A program made the translations under genes and the position numbers. Source: Candidatus Melainabacteria bacterium (GTDB lineage: Bacteria; Cyanobacteriota; Vampirovibrionia; 2-02-FULL-35-15). From it: DNA of 52,845 nucleotides. The stretch is from positions 1 through 52,845 of the forward strand of contig JACQBQ010000013.1 in the NCBI GenBank assembly GCA_016201905.1. The letters run 5' to 3'. Below the pieces are notes generated by a model. That model was not told the origin of the DNA and ran no database searches. It saw nothing but the letters and a program-made list of their open reading frames with translations. Shown here piece by piece: positions 1-8,979 of this stretch (position 1 is its first letter; each line of letters starts with the position of its first letter).

Positions 1-15
1 AGCTTCTATCTTGTG

Positions 16-40
16 AAAGACCCTTAAAAGGTCTTTTTCG
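16..40 (+). terminator. Rho-independent terminator
   Basis: A 7-bp perfect stem (AAAGACC/GGTCTTT, positions 16-22 and 30-36) with a 7-base loop runs straight into a T tract. The T-rich side is on the plus strand, so it probably ends a gene left of the window. Confidence 0.6.
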
Positions 41-56
41 TTAATTAAAATCATAT

Positions 57-100
57 GCCTGTCTAGCTCACTTTCAAAGCTTTTGACAGGCTTTTTTATT
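57..100 (+). terminator. Rho-independent terminator
   Basis: Stem GCCTGTC/GACAGGC (57-63 and 85-91) is followed by six T and ATT on the plus strand. It is a second plus-strand stop signal in tandem with the one at 16-40, facing the minus-strand glycan operon. Confidence 0.6.
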
Positions 101-120
101 GAAAAGTGGCCTTTTGTGAA

Positions 121-798
121 TTATTCACATCTCGTTCTAAGAGGAAAAACCATAAACCAAGATAAATCGCCGAATACAAAGCTTAAAATCCTCTGAAGAT
201 TACATATCTGCTGCGAGAAAAAGCCGCTGATGTATTCTTTAGTTTCAAGCTCTAGACCAGCATCAGTAAAAATATCACCCATCTCCTCATGAGTATAGCC
301 CCACCTCACATGTCCTCCATCCTCATATTCAGACACTTTGTCAGTAAAGAGATGATTATAGTACTTATAAGGTGCTGTCAATAAAATACGACCACCTGGA
401 TTTAAAAGTTTTGAAAGAGCAGACAGTAATTTACAATCTTCCTTAATATGTTCAATTGTTTCAAAACAAATTATTTGATCAAATAAGCCTATATCATTTG
501 AAAGTGATGACAAATTTCTAAGGTCCCATTCAATAAAATTTGCATTTTGGATTCCTAATAGCATAGCTCTTTCCTGTGCAACACTATTGTTTCTTTTATC
601 AAAGGAAATCCCAAGGGCATCATTACCAAGCTTAGCAGCATAAAGCGTAAATGTTCCTGAGCCACAACCAGCGTCAAGTGTTCTAAGAAAGCCAGGCTTA
701 AGGTATTTTTTTAACCAGATAAATCGATCAAAAGAAGGAGGATCACCAAATAAGACCAAAGAGGTTAAACCAAATAATTTTATTATTGCATTTTTCAT
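121..798 (-). CDS. class I SAM-dependent methyltransferase
   Basis: A 225-residue protein with the Rossmann-type SAM-binding motif LDAGCGSGTFTLYAAKLG near residues 41-58, followed by the acidic motif and a QIICFETIEHI post-motif typical of the Methyltransf_11/Ubie-like superfamily. It probably methylates a sugar or lipid-linked intermediate, since it is the last gene of the glycan operon. Its ATG overlaps the stop of the upstream glycosyltransferase gene in an ATGA arrangement (795-798), which implies translational coupling. The acceptor cannot be told from sequence. The C-terminus is moderately hydrophobic, so membrane association is possible. Confidence 0.8.
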   Translation of the reverse strand: MKNAIIKLFGLTSLVLFGDPPSFDRFIWLKKYLKPGFLRTLDAGCGSGTFTLYAAKLGNDALGISFDKRNNSVAQERAMLLGIQNANFIEWDLRNLSSLSNDIGLFDQIICFETIEHIKEDCKLLSALSKLLNPGGRILLTAPYKYYNHLFTDKVSEYEDGGHVRWGYTHEEMGDIFTDAGLELETKEYISGFFSQQICNLQRILSFVFGDLSWFMVFPLRTRCE

Positions 799-1826
799 AA
801 AGCCTTCAGATTACGATAAACTTCTAGTATCCTTTTAGCTCTTTCAAAGTATGTATGAACTTGCACTTTTTTATTTGCTTCCATTTTAAATCTTTCTATT
901 GCATTTTCATTTTTAAGAAACTCATCTATTTTTACTTTAAGCTCATTAGGATCCTCAAAGCAAGAAATATCTTTCCCTTCTTCAAAAAATTCACACTGTT
1001 CTACTGTCCTTACAGTTAGCATAAATCCCTTACAAGCCGGTATCTCAAATGTTCTCATATTATGAGCATTATCATTTTGTTTCCTTACCAAATTTAAAAT
1101 AATTTTTGAAGCACTGCATACCTTAGCAAAATCCTCACCTATTACATCTCTCTCTTTCCATTTTCTCCTCAGTGGTGAACCAGTTTTTAATTTCTCCCAA
1201 CTATTACCCCAAATTGCAATATCATAAGACTGAACCTGCTCAAGACATTCTTCACGCTCTTTATCCCATGAACCAATAAAAGCAATGTCACTTCCATAAA
1301 TATTTTTCTCATCATTTGAAATATTCATTGGGTAATGAAGAGTAGGATCATATGCAAAAGGCAAGTATTCAACACATTTTGCACCTGCACTTTTTAGCTG
1401 TGGTACAAGAAATTTCCCCCAAGTGAAGTAACAGTCATAGTATGGGATTGCGCTTCTGATTAAATTATTTGATGCGCCACGATTTAAATTAAATGGATTA
1501 TCGGGGTTAAAATTGATCAGCACTATATTATTAAGCTCTTTAACTTTTTTTAGAGTTTGGGGGGAGATAAATATTCCTTTTATAACAAAAACAAGTTCAG
1601 GGTTAAGTGCTTTAACTCTTTCTAGTAATTTGCTATTTAAAACACTGCAGAAAAAATTATCAAGAATCCAATTTACATACTTATATTTTGCAAATGGATT
1701 AATAGATTGATATTCCTTAACTAAATCAAACCGACTAACATCACAACCTATTTGCTTAAAAGCATTGTAATAAGACAACCCTAAGGAACCCTTTGGAAAC
1801 TCACTTATAAGAAGAATTTTCATCAT
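795..1826 (-). CDS. CgeB-like glycosyltransferase (family 1 type)
   Basis: A 343-residue protein resembling the CgeB/Glyco_trans_1_2 group of GT-B glycosyltransferases: an N-terminal half beginning KILLISEFPKGSLGLSYY and a C-terminal half with the AFIGSWDKEREE strand, an NMRTFEIPACKGFMLT donor-site segment and the usual terminal helix. It probably transfers a sugar from a nucleotide donor in the cytoplasm during surface-glycan assembly. It lies nine bases after the GT4 gene at 1836-3047 and overlaps the methyltransferase at 121-798 by four bases. A tandem ATGATG leaves the exact start open by one codon. Donor and acceptor are unknown. Confidence 0.72.
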   Translation of the reverse strand: MMKILLISEFPKGSLGLSYYNAFKQIGCDVSRFDLVKEYQSINPFAKYKYVNWILDNFFCSVLNSKLLERVKALNPELVFVIKGIFISPQTLKKVKELNNIVLINFNPDNPFNLNRGASNNLIRSAIPYYDCYFTWGKFLVPQLKSAGAKCVEYLPFAYDPTLHYPMNISNDEKNIYGSDIAFIGSWDKEREECLEQVQSYDIAIWGNSWEKLKTGSPLRRKWKERDVIGEDFAKVCSASKIILNLVRKQNDNAHNMRTFEIPACKGFMLTVRTVEQCEFFEEGKDISCFEDPNELKVKIDEFLKNENAIERFKMEANKKVQVHTYFERAKRILEVYRNLKAL

Positions 1827-1835
1827 TATATAAAT

Positions 1836-3047
1836 TTAGTGTTTCAACTTTTTATACTGTTCATAATATTTCAATATACCTTTTACCCCTTCATTATAAG
1901 ACCAGTATTTAATAATATCAGCAGAACATCTTCCCATTTTTTTTATCAATTCTGGGTTAGAGAGAAGTTTACTTAAAATCACTACGAGCTCTCTTACATT
2001 TCCTGAAGGATAAACAAAACCATTTTCACCATCTCTAAGCAGATCTCCTCCTGCTCCAACTTTATCACTTACAATAATTGGAAGATTAAAACACATGGCC
2101 TCATTTACAACTAAGCCCCATGGTTCAAATTCTGACGGCAGAACAAAAACATCTGACATAGCATAGAATTCAGGCAACTCAGATTGATTTCTGAAACCCA
2201 TAAAGTAAACATATTGAAGCTGGTTTTCTCTAGCAAAAGCTTCCATTTCATTACGTAAAACTCCATCACCCACAAAAACCAAGGCAGCTTTTGTTTTTTT
2301 TTCAACTTCTACATATGCAGAAAGAAGATCCATGGGATTTTTCTTTGATATAAATTTTCCGGAAAAAAGAATGACAGGAAGATCAACTGGAATATTAAAC
2401 TTTTTTTTCAATTCATTTTTTTTAGGCAGAAGGGCTTGGGCTTTTGAAAAGAAGAAATCATTATCAACCGTATACGGCACAAGATAAATTTTTTCTTTGG
2501 GTACTCCATAGCTCTCATAGAACTCTGAATTATACTTACCAATTGCAAGAAAGGCTGATATTTTCTTAAAAAGCATTTTCAGTATTTTTTCTTTTAGCCA
2601 ATTTTTTACTGGGCTATTAGTAAAATGCAATAAGTTTGACTCTCCACGAAGCAAAACAGGCACACCTTTTGCATATGCTGTTAAAACAGTCAACAAATTT
2701 GTAAAACTTGACCAGCCATGTACCCAAACAGCATCAAAATTTTCTTCTTTTATTTTTCTTATAATCTGTGGATTAATCAAACCCCAAAACCTTGAGACAT
2801 TTGGAAAAGGACTTTTATTCGGCAAAAATTCAAAATTATAGCCATCCAATAAGAGTATATCCCATTTTATTTCTTGACCAAATCCTGAGTCCTTATATAA
2901 TTTAAGCCCCCAGTCAGAACAGAAAAAAACTTTTAGATCAATTTCTGGGTATTTTGCTATTTCTCTAAAAAAAGGAGCCTGATATTGAATAGGATGAGAG
3001 GTAATCACTGCCAGATGAAATTTATTGTTGACATCATTTTTTTCCAT
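1836..3047 (-). CDS. glycosyltransferase family 4 (GT4, GT-B fold)
   Basis: A 403-residue retaining glycosyltransferase. It has an N-terminal acceptor-binding domain (HLAVITSHPIQYQAPFFREI) and a C-terminal donor domain with ILFSGKFISKKNP, FMGFRNQSELPEFYAMSDVF and the E-x7-E motif in PSEFEPWGLVVNEAM. I chose the ATG at 3047, one base after the stop of the preceding methyltransferase. The frame is open to 3113, but that longer form would overlap the upstream gene by 65 bases. The product is expected to act in the cytoplasm on a lipid-linked or nascent polysaccharide acceptor. The sugar specificity is not readable. Confidence 0.83.
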   Translation of the reverse strand: MEKNDVNNKFHLAVITSHPIQYQAPFFREIAKYPEIDLKVFFCSDWGLKLYKDSGFGQEIKWDILLLDGYNFEFLPNKSPFPNVSRFWGLINPQIIRKIKEENFDAVWVHGWSSFTNLLTVLTAYAKGVPVLLRGESNLLHFTNSPVKNWLKEKILKMLFKKISAFLAIGKYNSEFYESYGVPKEKIYLVPYTVDNDFFFSKAQALLPKKNELKKKFNIPVDLPVILFSGKFISKKNPMDLLSAYVEVEKKTKAALVFVGDGVLRNEMEAFARENQLQYVYFMGFRNQSELPEFYAMSDVFVLPSEFEPWGLVVNEAMCFNLPIIVSDKVGAGGDLLRDGENGFVYPSGNVRELVVILSKLLSNPELIKKMGRCSADIIKYWSYNEGVKGILKYYEQYKKLKH

Positions 3048-3048
3048 A

Positions 3049-3705
3049 CTAATTTTTTCTACATTCAATAAATAATGAATCCTGCCTATGTTCAACCAAA
3101 TCGATGTCTTCAATCATACTTTCTCTAAATGATTTTTGTACAATATTTACAAAACCGGTTTGCTTAAGGAGTAAAGAAAGGGAGAAAAAGTCATACATCC
3201 ATAAGTGTGCTTGCCGTGAAGTTCTTAAAAACAAGAGTTGTATAAATTGCCTACTAGCTTCAGAATCTTCACGCTGTTCTTGTTTAGCTCTTTCAATTCT
3301 TTCTACATACTCTTTTGCTTCTGTAAAAAGGTCTGGAACAGCTATCCTCAAAATCCCCCCATCTGACAAGACAACATAACACTTCTCAAGTAGTTTCAAA
3401 CAATCATCATATAAAACATGCTCAAGAAAATGTGAAGTATAAATAACACCACAACTGCTAGGCAAAATTTCAGGAAAGTGTTTAGTCAGATCACAAAATA
3501 TAATTCTAGGATTATATTCAGCATTATAAGCCTCTTTTGAAAGAATATTAAAAGAAAATAAAACTTTTTTAATCACATTACATAAAGGTATTTTAGCCAG
3601 CAATACATTAGGAGAAGAATCAACATTAATCCATCCTTCTGGAGCAATTGTACCGCAGCCCAAGTTTAATCTTAATCCATTCTTAGAAGTATTCTTTGCT
3701 AGCAT
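3049..3705 (-). CDS. SAM-dependent methyltransferase (COG4627-like)
   Basis: A 218-residue protein with the motif LRLNLGCGTIAPEGWINVDS near the N-terminus and YTSHFLEHVLYDDCLKLLEK, typical of small methyltransferases found in polysaccharide clusters. The segment GGILRIAVPDL is the usual strand after motif III. It sits two bases after the GT4 gene at 3708-4808 and one base before the next glycosyltransferase start, so all three are read as one transcript. Methylation of a sugar residue is the likely role, inferred from context. Confidence 0.78.
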   Translation of the reverse strand: MLAKNTSKNGLRLNLGCGTIAPEGWINVDSSPNVLLAKIPLCNVIKKVLFSFNILSKEAYNAEYNPRIIFCDLTKHFPEILPSSCGVIYTSHFLEHVLYDDCLKLLEKCYVVLSDGGILRIAVPDLFTEAKEYVERIERAKQEQREDSEASRQFIQLLFLRTSRQAHLWMYDFFSLSLLLKQTGFVNIVQKSFRESMIEDIDLVEHRQDSLFIECRKN

Positions 3706-3707
3706 AA

Positions 3708-4808
3708 TTATTCACATAAAATAGCTATTATTTTTTTTTGAAATTCTACAAAAGAAAACTCCTTTTCAAATCTTTCTTTCCCAGCCTTGCCTATTTTATC
3801 TCTTAGCAAATCATCTTGTAAAAGATTAGTAACTGACCTTGATATAGCTTTCTTCTCCGGCTCTACAAGATAACCTGTTTCTCTATCCTTAACAACCTCC
3901 GGTACAGCTCCAGCATTAGCACCAATACAGGGCTTAGCAAAGTACATGGCTTCCAAAAAAACTATACCAAATCCTTCCTGTGTACTTGGAAGAATAAAGA
4001 GATCACATAACTTGTAATAGGATATCAACAGTTCATTTGATACTTTTCCGGTAAAAATTATTTTCCCAGCTAAGCTTAAATTCTTCGCTAATTTTTCTAA
4101 TCTTTTTTTATCCGAGCCATCGCCCACTACTACATAAAATGCATCTGGCACTTCTTTAAGAATTCCCGGCATTGCCTCTATAACTAAATCAATGTTTTTA
4201 TATCTTTCATGCGCTTCAAGCCTTGATACTGTAAGAATCATCTTGCCAGAAGGCAGTGACAGATCATTTCTATCCTTATAAGAAGATTTTTCATCAAAAA
4301 ACGGTTCTAAAGTGCATGGCATAATACAAAATTTTGATTTTTCAAATGAGTTAAACAATAAAATTTGATTTTTAGTATATTCACTTATAGACACAATTTT
4401 TGTAAGGTGCCTCAAACTAAATCTCTGAAAACAAGGTAATTTCCCTGCAACATCAATACCAAAAACTATTAGATAAAGTTTTGCTTTTACAGAAAACAAT
4501 CTTAAAATACCTGCCAAAGGAGAATAATTTACATGACCTATTACTATAATTGAAGAATGTAAAGCATTTAATATAGCTGAGATAATAAATTTAAACTTAG
4601 AGCCATTAAATGACAAATACTTGACTTTACTTCGATTTATATAAAAATCACTTATTGTATTATTTCCCTTATCATTTAAAACCAATAATGTAACTTTCCA
4701 ACCTCTATGTTCAGCTATATTACTAAGAGACTTTACAAGTGAACGATTAAAAGTTTGTATACCACCTAACTTATCGAAAAGATCAGTCAATAAAACAAGA
4801 ATATGCAT
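3708..4808 (-). CDS. glycosyltransferase family 4
   Basis: A 366-residue GT-B enzyme. The N-terminus has the glycine-rich acceptor-side loop FDKLGGIQTFNRSLVKSL. The C-terminal donor domain shows ILTVSRLEAHERYKNIDLVI, VVVGDGSDKKRLEKLA and the catalytic-donor motif STQEGFGIVFLEAM (E-x7-E), then GAVPEVVKDRETGYLV. These are hallmarks of mannosyl- or glucosyl-transferring GT4 enzymes. It follows the GDP-mannose dehydratase gene by 42 bases, which makes a GDP-deoxysugar donor attractive but unproven. Confidence 0.85.
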   Translation of the reverse strand: MHILVLLTDLFDKLGGIQTFNRSLVKSLSNIAEHRGWKVTLLVLNDKGNNTISDFYINRSKVKYLSFNGSKFKFIISAILNALHSSIIVIGHVNYSPLAGILRLFSVKAKLYLIVFGIDVAGKLPCFQRFSLRHLTKIVSISEYTKNQILLFNSFEKSKFCIMPCTLEPFFDEKSSYKDRNDLSLPSGKMILTVSRLEAHERYKNIDLVIEAMPGILKEVPDAFYVVVGDGSDKKRLEKLAKNLSLAGKIIFTGKVSNELLISYYKLCDLFILPSTQEGFGIVFLEAMYFAKPCIGANAGAVPEVVKDRETGYLVEPEKKAISRSVTNLLQDDLLRDKIGKAGKERFEKEFSFVEFQKKIIAILCE

Positions 4809-4850
4809 TTAATAATTTCTTTTTTACCTTTCCGCAGAAGTAAAAGTTCA

Positions 4851-5849
4851 TTATTTGTTTACAGGCACACCTGAAATTTGTTCCCTCAATAAGGATAAAT
4901 CTGAATCTATCATACTTTTCACCAGCTCTTCAAAAGAAACTTTTGGCTCCCAGCTAAGCTTTTTCTTTGCCTTCGAATAGTCCCCTCTTAACTCAAAGAT
5001 TTCAGCAGGCCTATAGAACTTTTCATCAACCTTTACATAATCAGTCCACTTAAGACCAACACTCTTAAATGCAATTTCCACAAATTCTTTCACTGAATGA
5101 CATTCACCTGAAGCTACTACGAAATCTTCCGGCTCATTCTGCTGGAGCATCTGCCACATAGCTTTAACATAATCTCCTGCAAAACCCCAGTCTCTCTTTG
5201 GTTCAAGACTACCTAATCTCAATTCTTTTGCTAATCCAAGTTTGATTTTTGCAACCGTGGTGGTGATTTTTCTAGTTACAAACTCATGTCCTCGTCTTGG
5301 AGATTCATGATTAAATAAAATTCCACTTAAAGCAAACATATTATAGGACTCTCTGAAATTTCTTGTTAAATGATAACCAGCTACTTTTGAAATCCCATAT
5401 GGAGAACGTGGATAAAATGGAGTATTTTCATTTTGAGGTATCTGACCAACATTGCCAAACATTTCACTTGTTCCAGCAAAATAAAATTTGCAATGAGGAG
5501 CTCTTTCTTTTATAGCTGATAAAATCGAAAGTGTACCATTAACATTTGAGTTCATTGTTGAAAATGGATCTTCAAAGGAGTGGCTGACAAAACTAAGCGC
5601 TGCCAGATGATAGCATTCATCCGGTTTTACTTTTTCTATTACATTGTAAATACTTGCATAGTTTTCTAATGATGCTGAGTGAAGAGTCAATTTTTCAGTG
5701 ATATGTTTTATTCTGCAGAACTTATGCTCAGGATTTTCAATAGCCGTATGCCTAACAATTCCATGAACGTCATATCCTTTTTCAAGCAATAGCTCAGCAA
5801 GATATGAGCCATCTTGACCTGTAATTCCTGTAATAAGTGCTTTTTTCAT
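4851..5849 (-). CDS. gmd: GDP-mannose 4,6-dehydratase
   Basis: A 332-residue extended short-chain dehydrogenase. It converts GDP-D-mannose to GDP-4-keto-6-deoxy-D-mannose, the precursor of GDP-fucose, GDP-rhamnose and GDP-perosamine. The NAD(P) loop GITGQDGSYLAELLLEKGY is at the start; the catalytic residues appear in GTSEMFG (Ser/Thr-Glu) and YGISKVAGYH (Tyr-x3-Lys). The family hallmark NHESPRRGHEFVTRKIT follows. Length is slightly below the roughly 345-375 of many homologues. The 4-reductase or aminotransferase needed to finish the sugar is not in this window. Confidence 0.93.
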   Translation of the reverse strand: MKKALITGITGQDGSYLAELLLEKGYDVHGIVRHTAIENPEHKFCRIKHITEKLTLHSASLENYASIYNVIEKVKPDECYHLAALSFVSHSFEDPFSTMNSNVNGTLSILSAIKERAPHCKFYFAGTSEMFGNVGQIPQNENTPFYPRSPYGISKVAGYHLTRNFRESYNMFALSGILFNHESPRRGHEFVTRKITTTVAKIKLGLAKELRLGSLEPKRDWGFAGDYVKAMWQMLQQNEPEDFVVASGECHSVKEFVEIAFKSVGLKWTDYVKVDEKFYRPAEIFELRGDYSKAKKKLSWEPKVSFEELVKSMIDSDLSLLREQISGVPVNK

Positions 5850-5867
5850 TTATAACTTGCTCCTAAT

Positions 5868-7718
5868 TTAAAAATTACCCAAAACTACAAGTGCCCAAAC
5901 CCTCGACCAATGAACTTTACCATCTTTAAAATCATTCCAGATCTTCTTTACAAATTTCTGTTCAAGATTGTTATTTAACAGGGATATTTCTTGCATGTTT
6001 TCCCAATTATCATAAATCCATTTTTCAAATGGGAAGGTAAAGCCCATTTTTGTCCTTTTATATACACTTTTTGGAAGAGCTTCACCCATTGCTTTCACTA
6101 ACAGTGGTTTGTTGACACCATTGCTCAGCTTTAAAGAGGGGTTTAAGCTAAGAATTTTTTCCACTAAAATATGATCAAGAAATGGCACTCTAATTTCAAC
6201 TGAATGTCTCATCCCCATAAAATCAGCATCTTTGAGCAGTTGATTTTGAAGATAGTGTTTGAAATCCAACAAATTAAAAGTTAAAGCCAGGGGAAGATTT
6301 CTTGATAGTGTAAAAGAGGCTAAAGTTTCCAATTCTTTTGTTGACATACCCATAGCTCTTTGAATTTCTTCTGGAGTAAAAAGTCCTCTAAACATAAGAT
6401 AACTATTTTCATTTGTCGGGTTTGCCATATAACACAATTTTTCATGAGCAATCCTGCCTGTCAACTTTTCCATCCCTAAATAACTATTTACTAAGCCTTT
6501 TCTTGCAAAAGGCGGCAGAGCATTTAAAGCTTGTCTGGCAAAATTTAAAATGTTCGCTTTTTTAAAATAACTATAACCCATAAAAATCTCGTCACCGCCA
6601 ATCCCTGACAATACTACTTTGAGTCCAACCTCTTTAGCTGCTTTAGCTATAAAGTAAGTGTTAACACCATCAACAGTAGGCTGATCCATAGCCTTTAATA
6701 TTAGGGGAAGTTCATTTTGAAAATCATTTGTAGAGAGTAAGACCTCATGGTGTTCTGTATTATATTTTTTAGCTACTTCTTTAGCATAATGAGCCTCACT
6801 GTAATCCTTTTCCTGGAAGATAACTGAAAGTGTCTTAAGAGGCATATCTCTAAAACCACTTGCTAATGCTACAAGAGATGAAGAATCAATTCCACCACTT
6901 AAAAAAACCCCAAGAGGAGCATCGCTTACCAAATGAATCTTAGCAACATCTAATAGCAAATCCCTGGCTTCATTTGCAGCTTCATCAAAAGAATCTAAAG
7001 TAGAAATTTTAAAACAATCTAAAAGGTTCCAATATTGTTTTATATTTCTGCTTCTTTCATCGACGATCATATAGCTAGCAGCAGGAAGTGAAAATATATT
7101 TTTTATAGTAGTCATAGGTGCAGGAACAGAGCCTAACTGTAAAAACTTAACCATGGCTTCTTCATTAACACTTTTTGAGACCAAATTATTTTTAACTATG
7201 GCTTTAACCTCAGAAGCAAAAATTAATTTTTCATCATCCAAATAATAATAAAGTGGTTTAATTCCAAGTCTATCTCTTGCTAAAATCAGACGATTACCAC
7301 CTTGAGTCTCTCTTGAATCATAAATAGCAAAAGCAAACATGCCTCGCAATCGTAAAAGAAGACCTTCTATTCCCCATTCCTCATAACCATAAATTATTAC
7401 CTCAGTATCTGACTTTGATTGGAATTTATATCCCTTATCTGCTAACTGTCCACGTAACTCTTGAAAATTATAAATTTCACCATTATATGTTATCCAAATA
7501 GTTTTATCAGAATTAGCCATTGGTTGATGACCTGAAGAAGACAAATCAATTATTGAAAGCCGTCTGTGTCCTAATGCAATTTTTTTATCTTCCGAAATGT
7601 AAATTCCAGCATCATCTGGACCACCATGCAACATAGAATCTCTCATTGATATAACAAGAGGCTCCAACTTGGCACCTAATTTTTCCTTAAAGTCTGCTAT
7701 GCCAACAATTCTACACAT
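5868..7718 (-). CDS. asnB: asparagine synthetase (glutamine-hydrolysing), AsnB type
   Basis: A 616-residue two-domain enzyme. The N-terminal Ntn glutaminase domain starts MCRIVGI, with Cys2 as nucleophile after Met removal, and contains HRRLSIIDLSSSGHQPM and NGEIYNFQELR. The C-terminal synthetase domain has the pyrophosphate loop FLSGGIDSSSL. It makes asparagine from aspartate, glutamine and ATP. In polysaccharide clusters such AsnB paralogues often amidate sugar acids or occur without a proven role, so this one may serve glycan modification. It is 18 bases upstream of gmd and in the same operon. Confidence 0.9.
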   Translation of the reverse strand: MCRIVGIADFKEKLGAKLEPLVISMRDSMLHGGPDDAGIYISEDKKIALGHRRLSIIDLSSSGHQPMANSDKTIWITYNGEIYNFQELRGQLADKGYKFQSKSDTEVIIYGYEEWGIEGLLLRLRGMFAFAIYDSRETQGGNRLILARDRLGIKPLYYYLDDEKLIFASEVKAIVKNNLVSKSVNEEAMVKFLQLGSVPAPMTTIKNIFSLPAASYMIVDERSRNIKQYWNLLDCFKISTLDSFDEAANEARDLLLDVAKIHLVSDAPLGVFLSGGIDSSSLVALASGFRDMPLKTLSVIFQEKDYSEAHYAKEVAKKYNTEHHEVLLSTNDFQNELPLILKAMDQPTVDGVNTYFIAKAAKEVGLKVVLSGIGGDEIFMGYSYFKKANILNFARQALNALPPFARKGLVNSYLGMEKLTGRIAHEKLCYMANPTNENSYLMFRGLFTPEEIQRAMGMSTKELETLASFTLSRNLPLALTFNLLDFKHYLQNQLLKDADFMGMRHSVEIRVPFLDHILVEKILSLNPSLKLSNGVNKPLLVKAMGEALPKSVYKRTKMGFTFPFEKWIYDNWENMQEISLLNNNLEQKFVKKIWNDFKDGKVHWSRVWALVVLGNF

Positions 7719-7765
7719 AGGTTAGAAATTACTAATAAATAAAATGATTCCAAATGAGTAAGATT

Positions 7766-8461
7766 TTACCTTATTGAAAGAATCTTTGTATAGCAGGTAA
7801 ATTCATTTAAATCTTTTACTGTATCAATCCCCCGCCAATAATCCATAGATTTATAACCAAACATTAGCTTTTCTTTAGCAAGCTGAGGAAATGTCGTGGT
7901 TTCATGATCTCCTCTGTCCGGCAAATATTTTTTTACTTCATGTTCAAAAATATAAATGCCGCCGTTTACCCAGTAAGGCAAAGTACGCTTTTCATCAAAT
8001 CCGTCTACAAAACCATTTGCATCCATTCTTACTATGCCATATGGACTTTTATAAGGAAATAAACAAATCGTTGCAATTGCAGGTTTATTATTTTTATGTG
8101 CAATAATAGCATTCTGTAAGTTCATTTCAGTATAAATATCTCCATTAGTAACTATAATAGCTTCATCTGAAAGTATTTTGTCCCAGGCTTTTTTAACTGC
8201 TCCACCTCTACCTAAAGGCTCACTTTCAACAGAGTACTCAATCTCAACGGAAAATCTTTCCCCATTACCAAAATAATCTTTTATTACTTCATTTAAATAC
8301 CCACAAGCAAAAATAACTTGGGTGACACCGTACTTAACTAACCATTGCAACTGATACTCAAGGATAGGCTTACCTTCAATCTTTAGCATGCCTTTGGGGC
8401 AATTGTTTGTAAAAGGACTAAGCCTTTCTCCTTTCCCCCCTGCTAATATAATGGCTTTCAT
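7766..8461 (-). CDS. sugar-1-phosphate nucleotidyltransferase
   Basis: A 231-residue GT-A-fold nucleotidyltransferase. The signature MKAIILAGGKGERLSPFT binds the nucleotide, NCPKGMLKIEGKPILEY carries the family lysine, and IIVTNGDIYTEMNL contains the metal-binding Asp. It is short, like HddC/ManC-core enzymes that make GDP- or other NDP-activated sugars. The neighbouring gmd suggests a GDP-mannose-type product, but the base specificity is not certain. It is the first gene of the glycan operon, preceded by the strong Shine-Dalgarno AAGGAAG. Confidence 0.8.
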   Translation of the reverse strand: MKAIILAGGKGERLSPFTNNCPKGMLKIEGKPILEYQLQWLVKYGVTQVIFACGYLNEVIKDYFGNGERFSVEIEYSVESEPLGRGGAVKKAWDKILSDEAIIVTNGDIYTEMNLQNAIIAHKNNKPAIATICLFPYKSPYGIVRMDANGFVDGFDEKRTLPYWVNGGIYIFEHEVKKYLPDRGDHETTTFPQLAKEKLMFGYKSMDYWRGIDTVKDLNEFTCYTKILSIR

Positions 8462-8487
8462 TGCTTCCTTTTTATTTACTAGTCCTT

Positions 8488-8493
8488 ATTATA
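8488..8493 (-). promoter_or_regulatory. possible -10 box for the glycan operon
   Basis: TATAAT on the minus strand lies 27 bases before the first operon gene (start 8461). I see no convincing -35 element at the proper spacing, so this is a weak call. Confidence 0.3.
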
Positions 8494-8595
8494 ATTAAAG
8501 ATTCCCCCATATTCAGGTGATTATAAACTAAAATCAAACGGTTTTGTCTTTTTCATAAGGTTTGTTTCTATATACCACAATTCCCCACAATGTTT

Positions 8596-8841
8596 TCATT
8601 TCTGCCTTGCAGATATGTTATCTAAATATGAATCCAGTTTAATTAATAAAGCTACAGGTGTAAGCAAAAAAATCAATATAGCTAAACCTATATTTTTTAA
8701 TAAAATCAAAAACTCACTTTGAAAATTAACTGGGATATTTGGACTATCTAATAAATGAGAGCCGTTTTTTACATGGAATTTTTCATACTTTTTAGCATTC
8801 AAATGGAAGTCTGTTTTTCTTTTTGAAATATCTATTTCCAT
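8596..8841 (-). CDS. small membrane protein, unknown
   Basis: An 81-residue protein with one predicted membrane segment near residues 48-68 (GLAILIFLLTPVALLIKLDS) and a charged N-terminal half. The hydrophobic stretch ending in ALLIKLDS resembles the N-terminal reentrant helix of PglC/WcaJ-type polyprenyl-phosphate sugar-phosphate transferases, which usually start glycan assembly. The catalytic domain is absent, so this may be a remnant or a chance match. No Shine-Dalgarno is obvious. It lies upstream of the glycan operon on the same strand, with a 134-base gap. Confidence 0.45.
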   Translation of the reverse strand: MEIDISKRKTDFHLNAKKYEKFHVKNGSHLLDSPNIPVNFQSEFLILLKNIGLAILIFLLTPVALLIKLDSYLDNISARQK

Positions 8842-8979
8842 ATAGTTAAGCTATCGGCAACTTACCGTAGGTGAAATACCTTACACTTCGTCACTTTTAT
8901 CGGCAAAAACATTGTTTTCTAAACAATTCTTGAAAAAACAAAGATTTAATTTAATATGGTGTAGGGATAGCATTAATTT

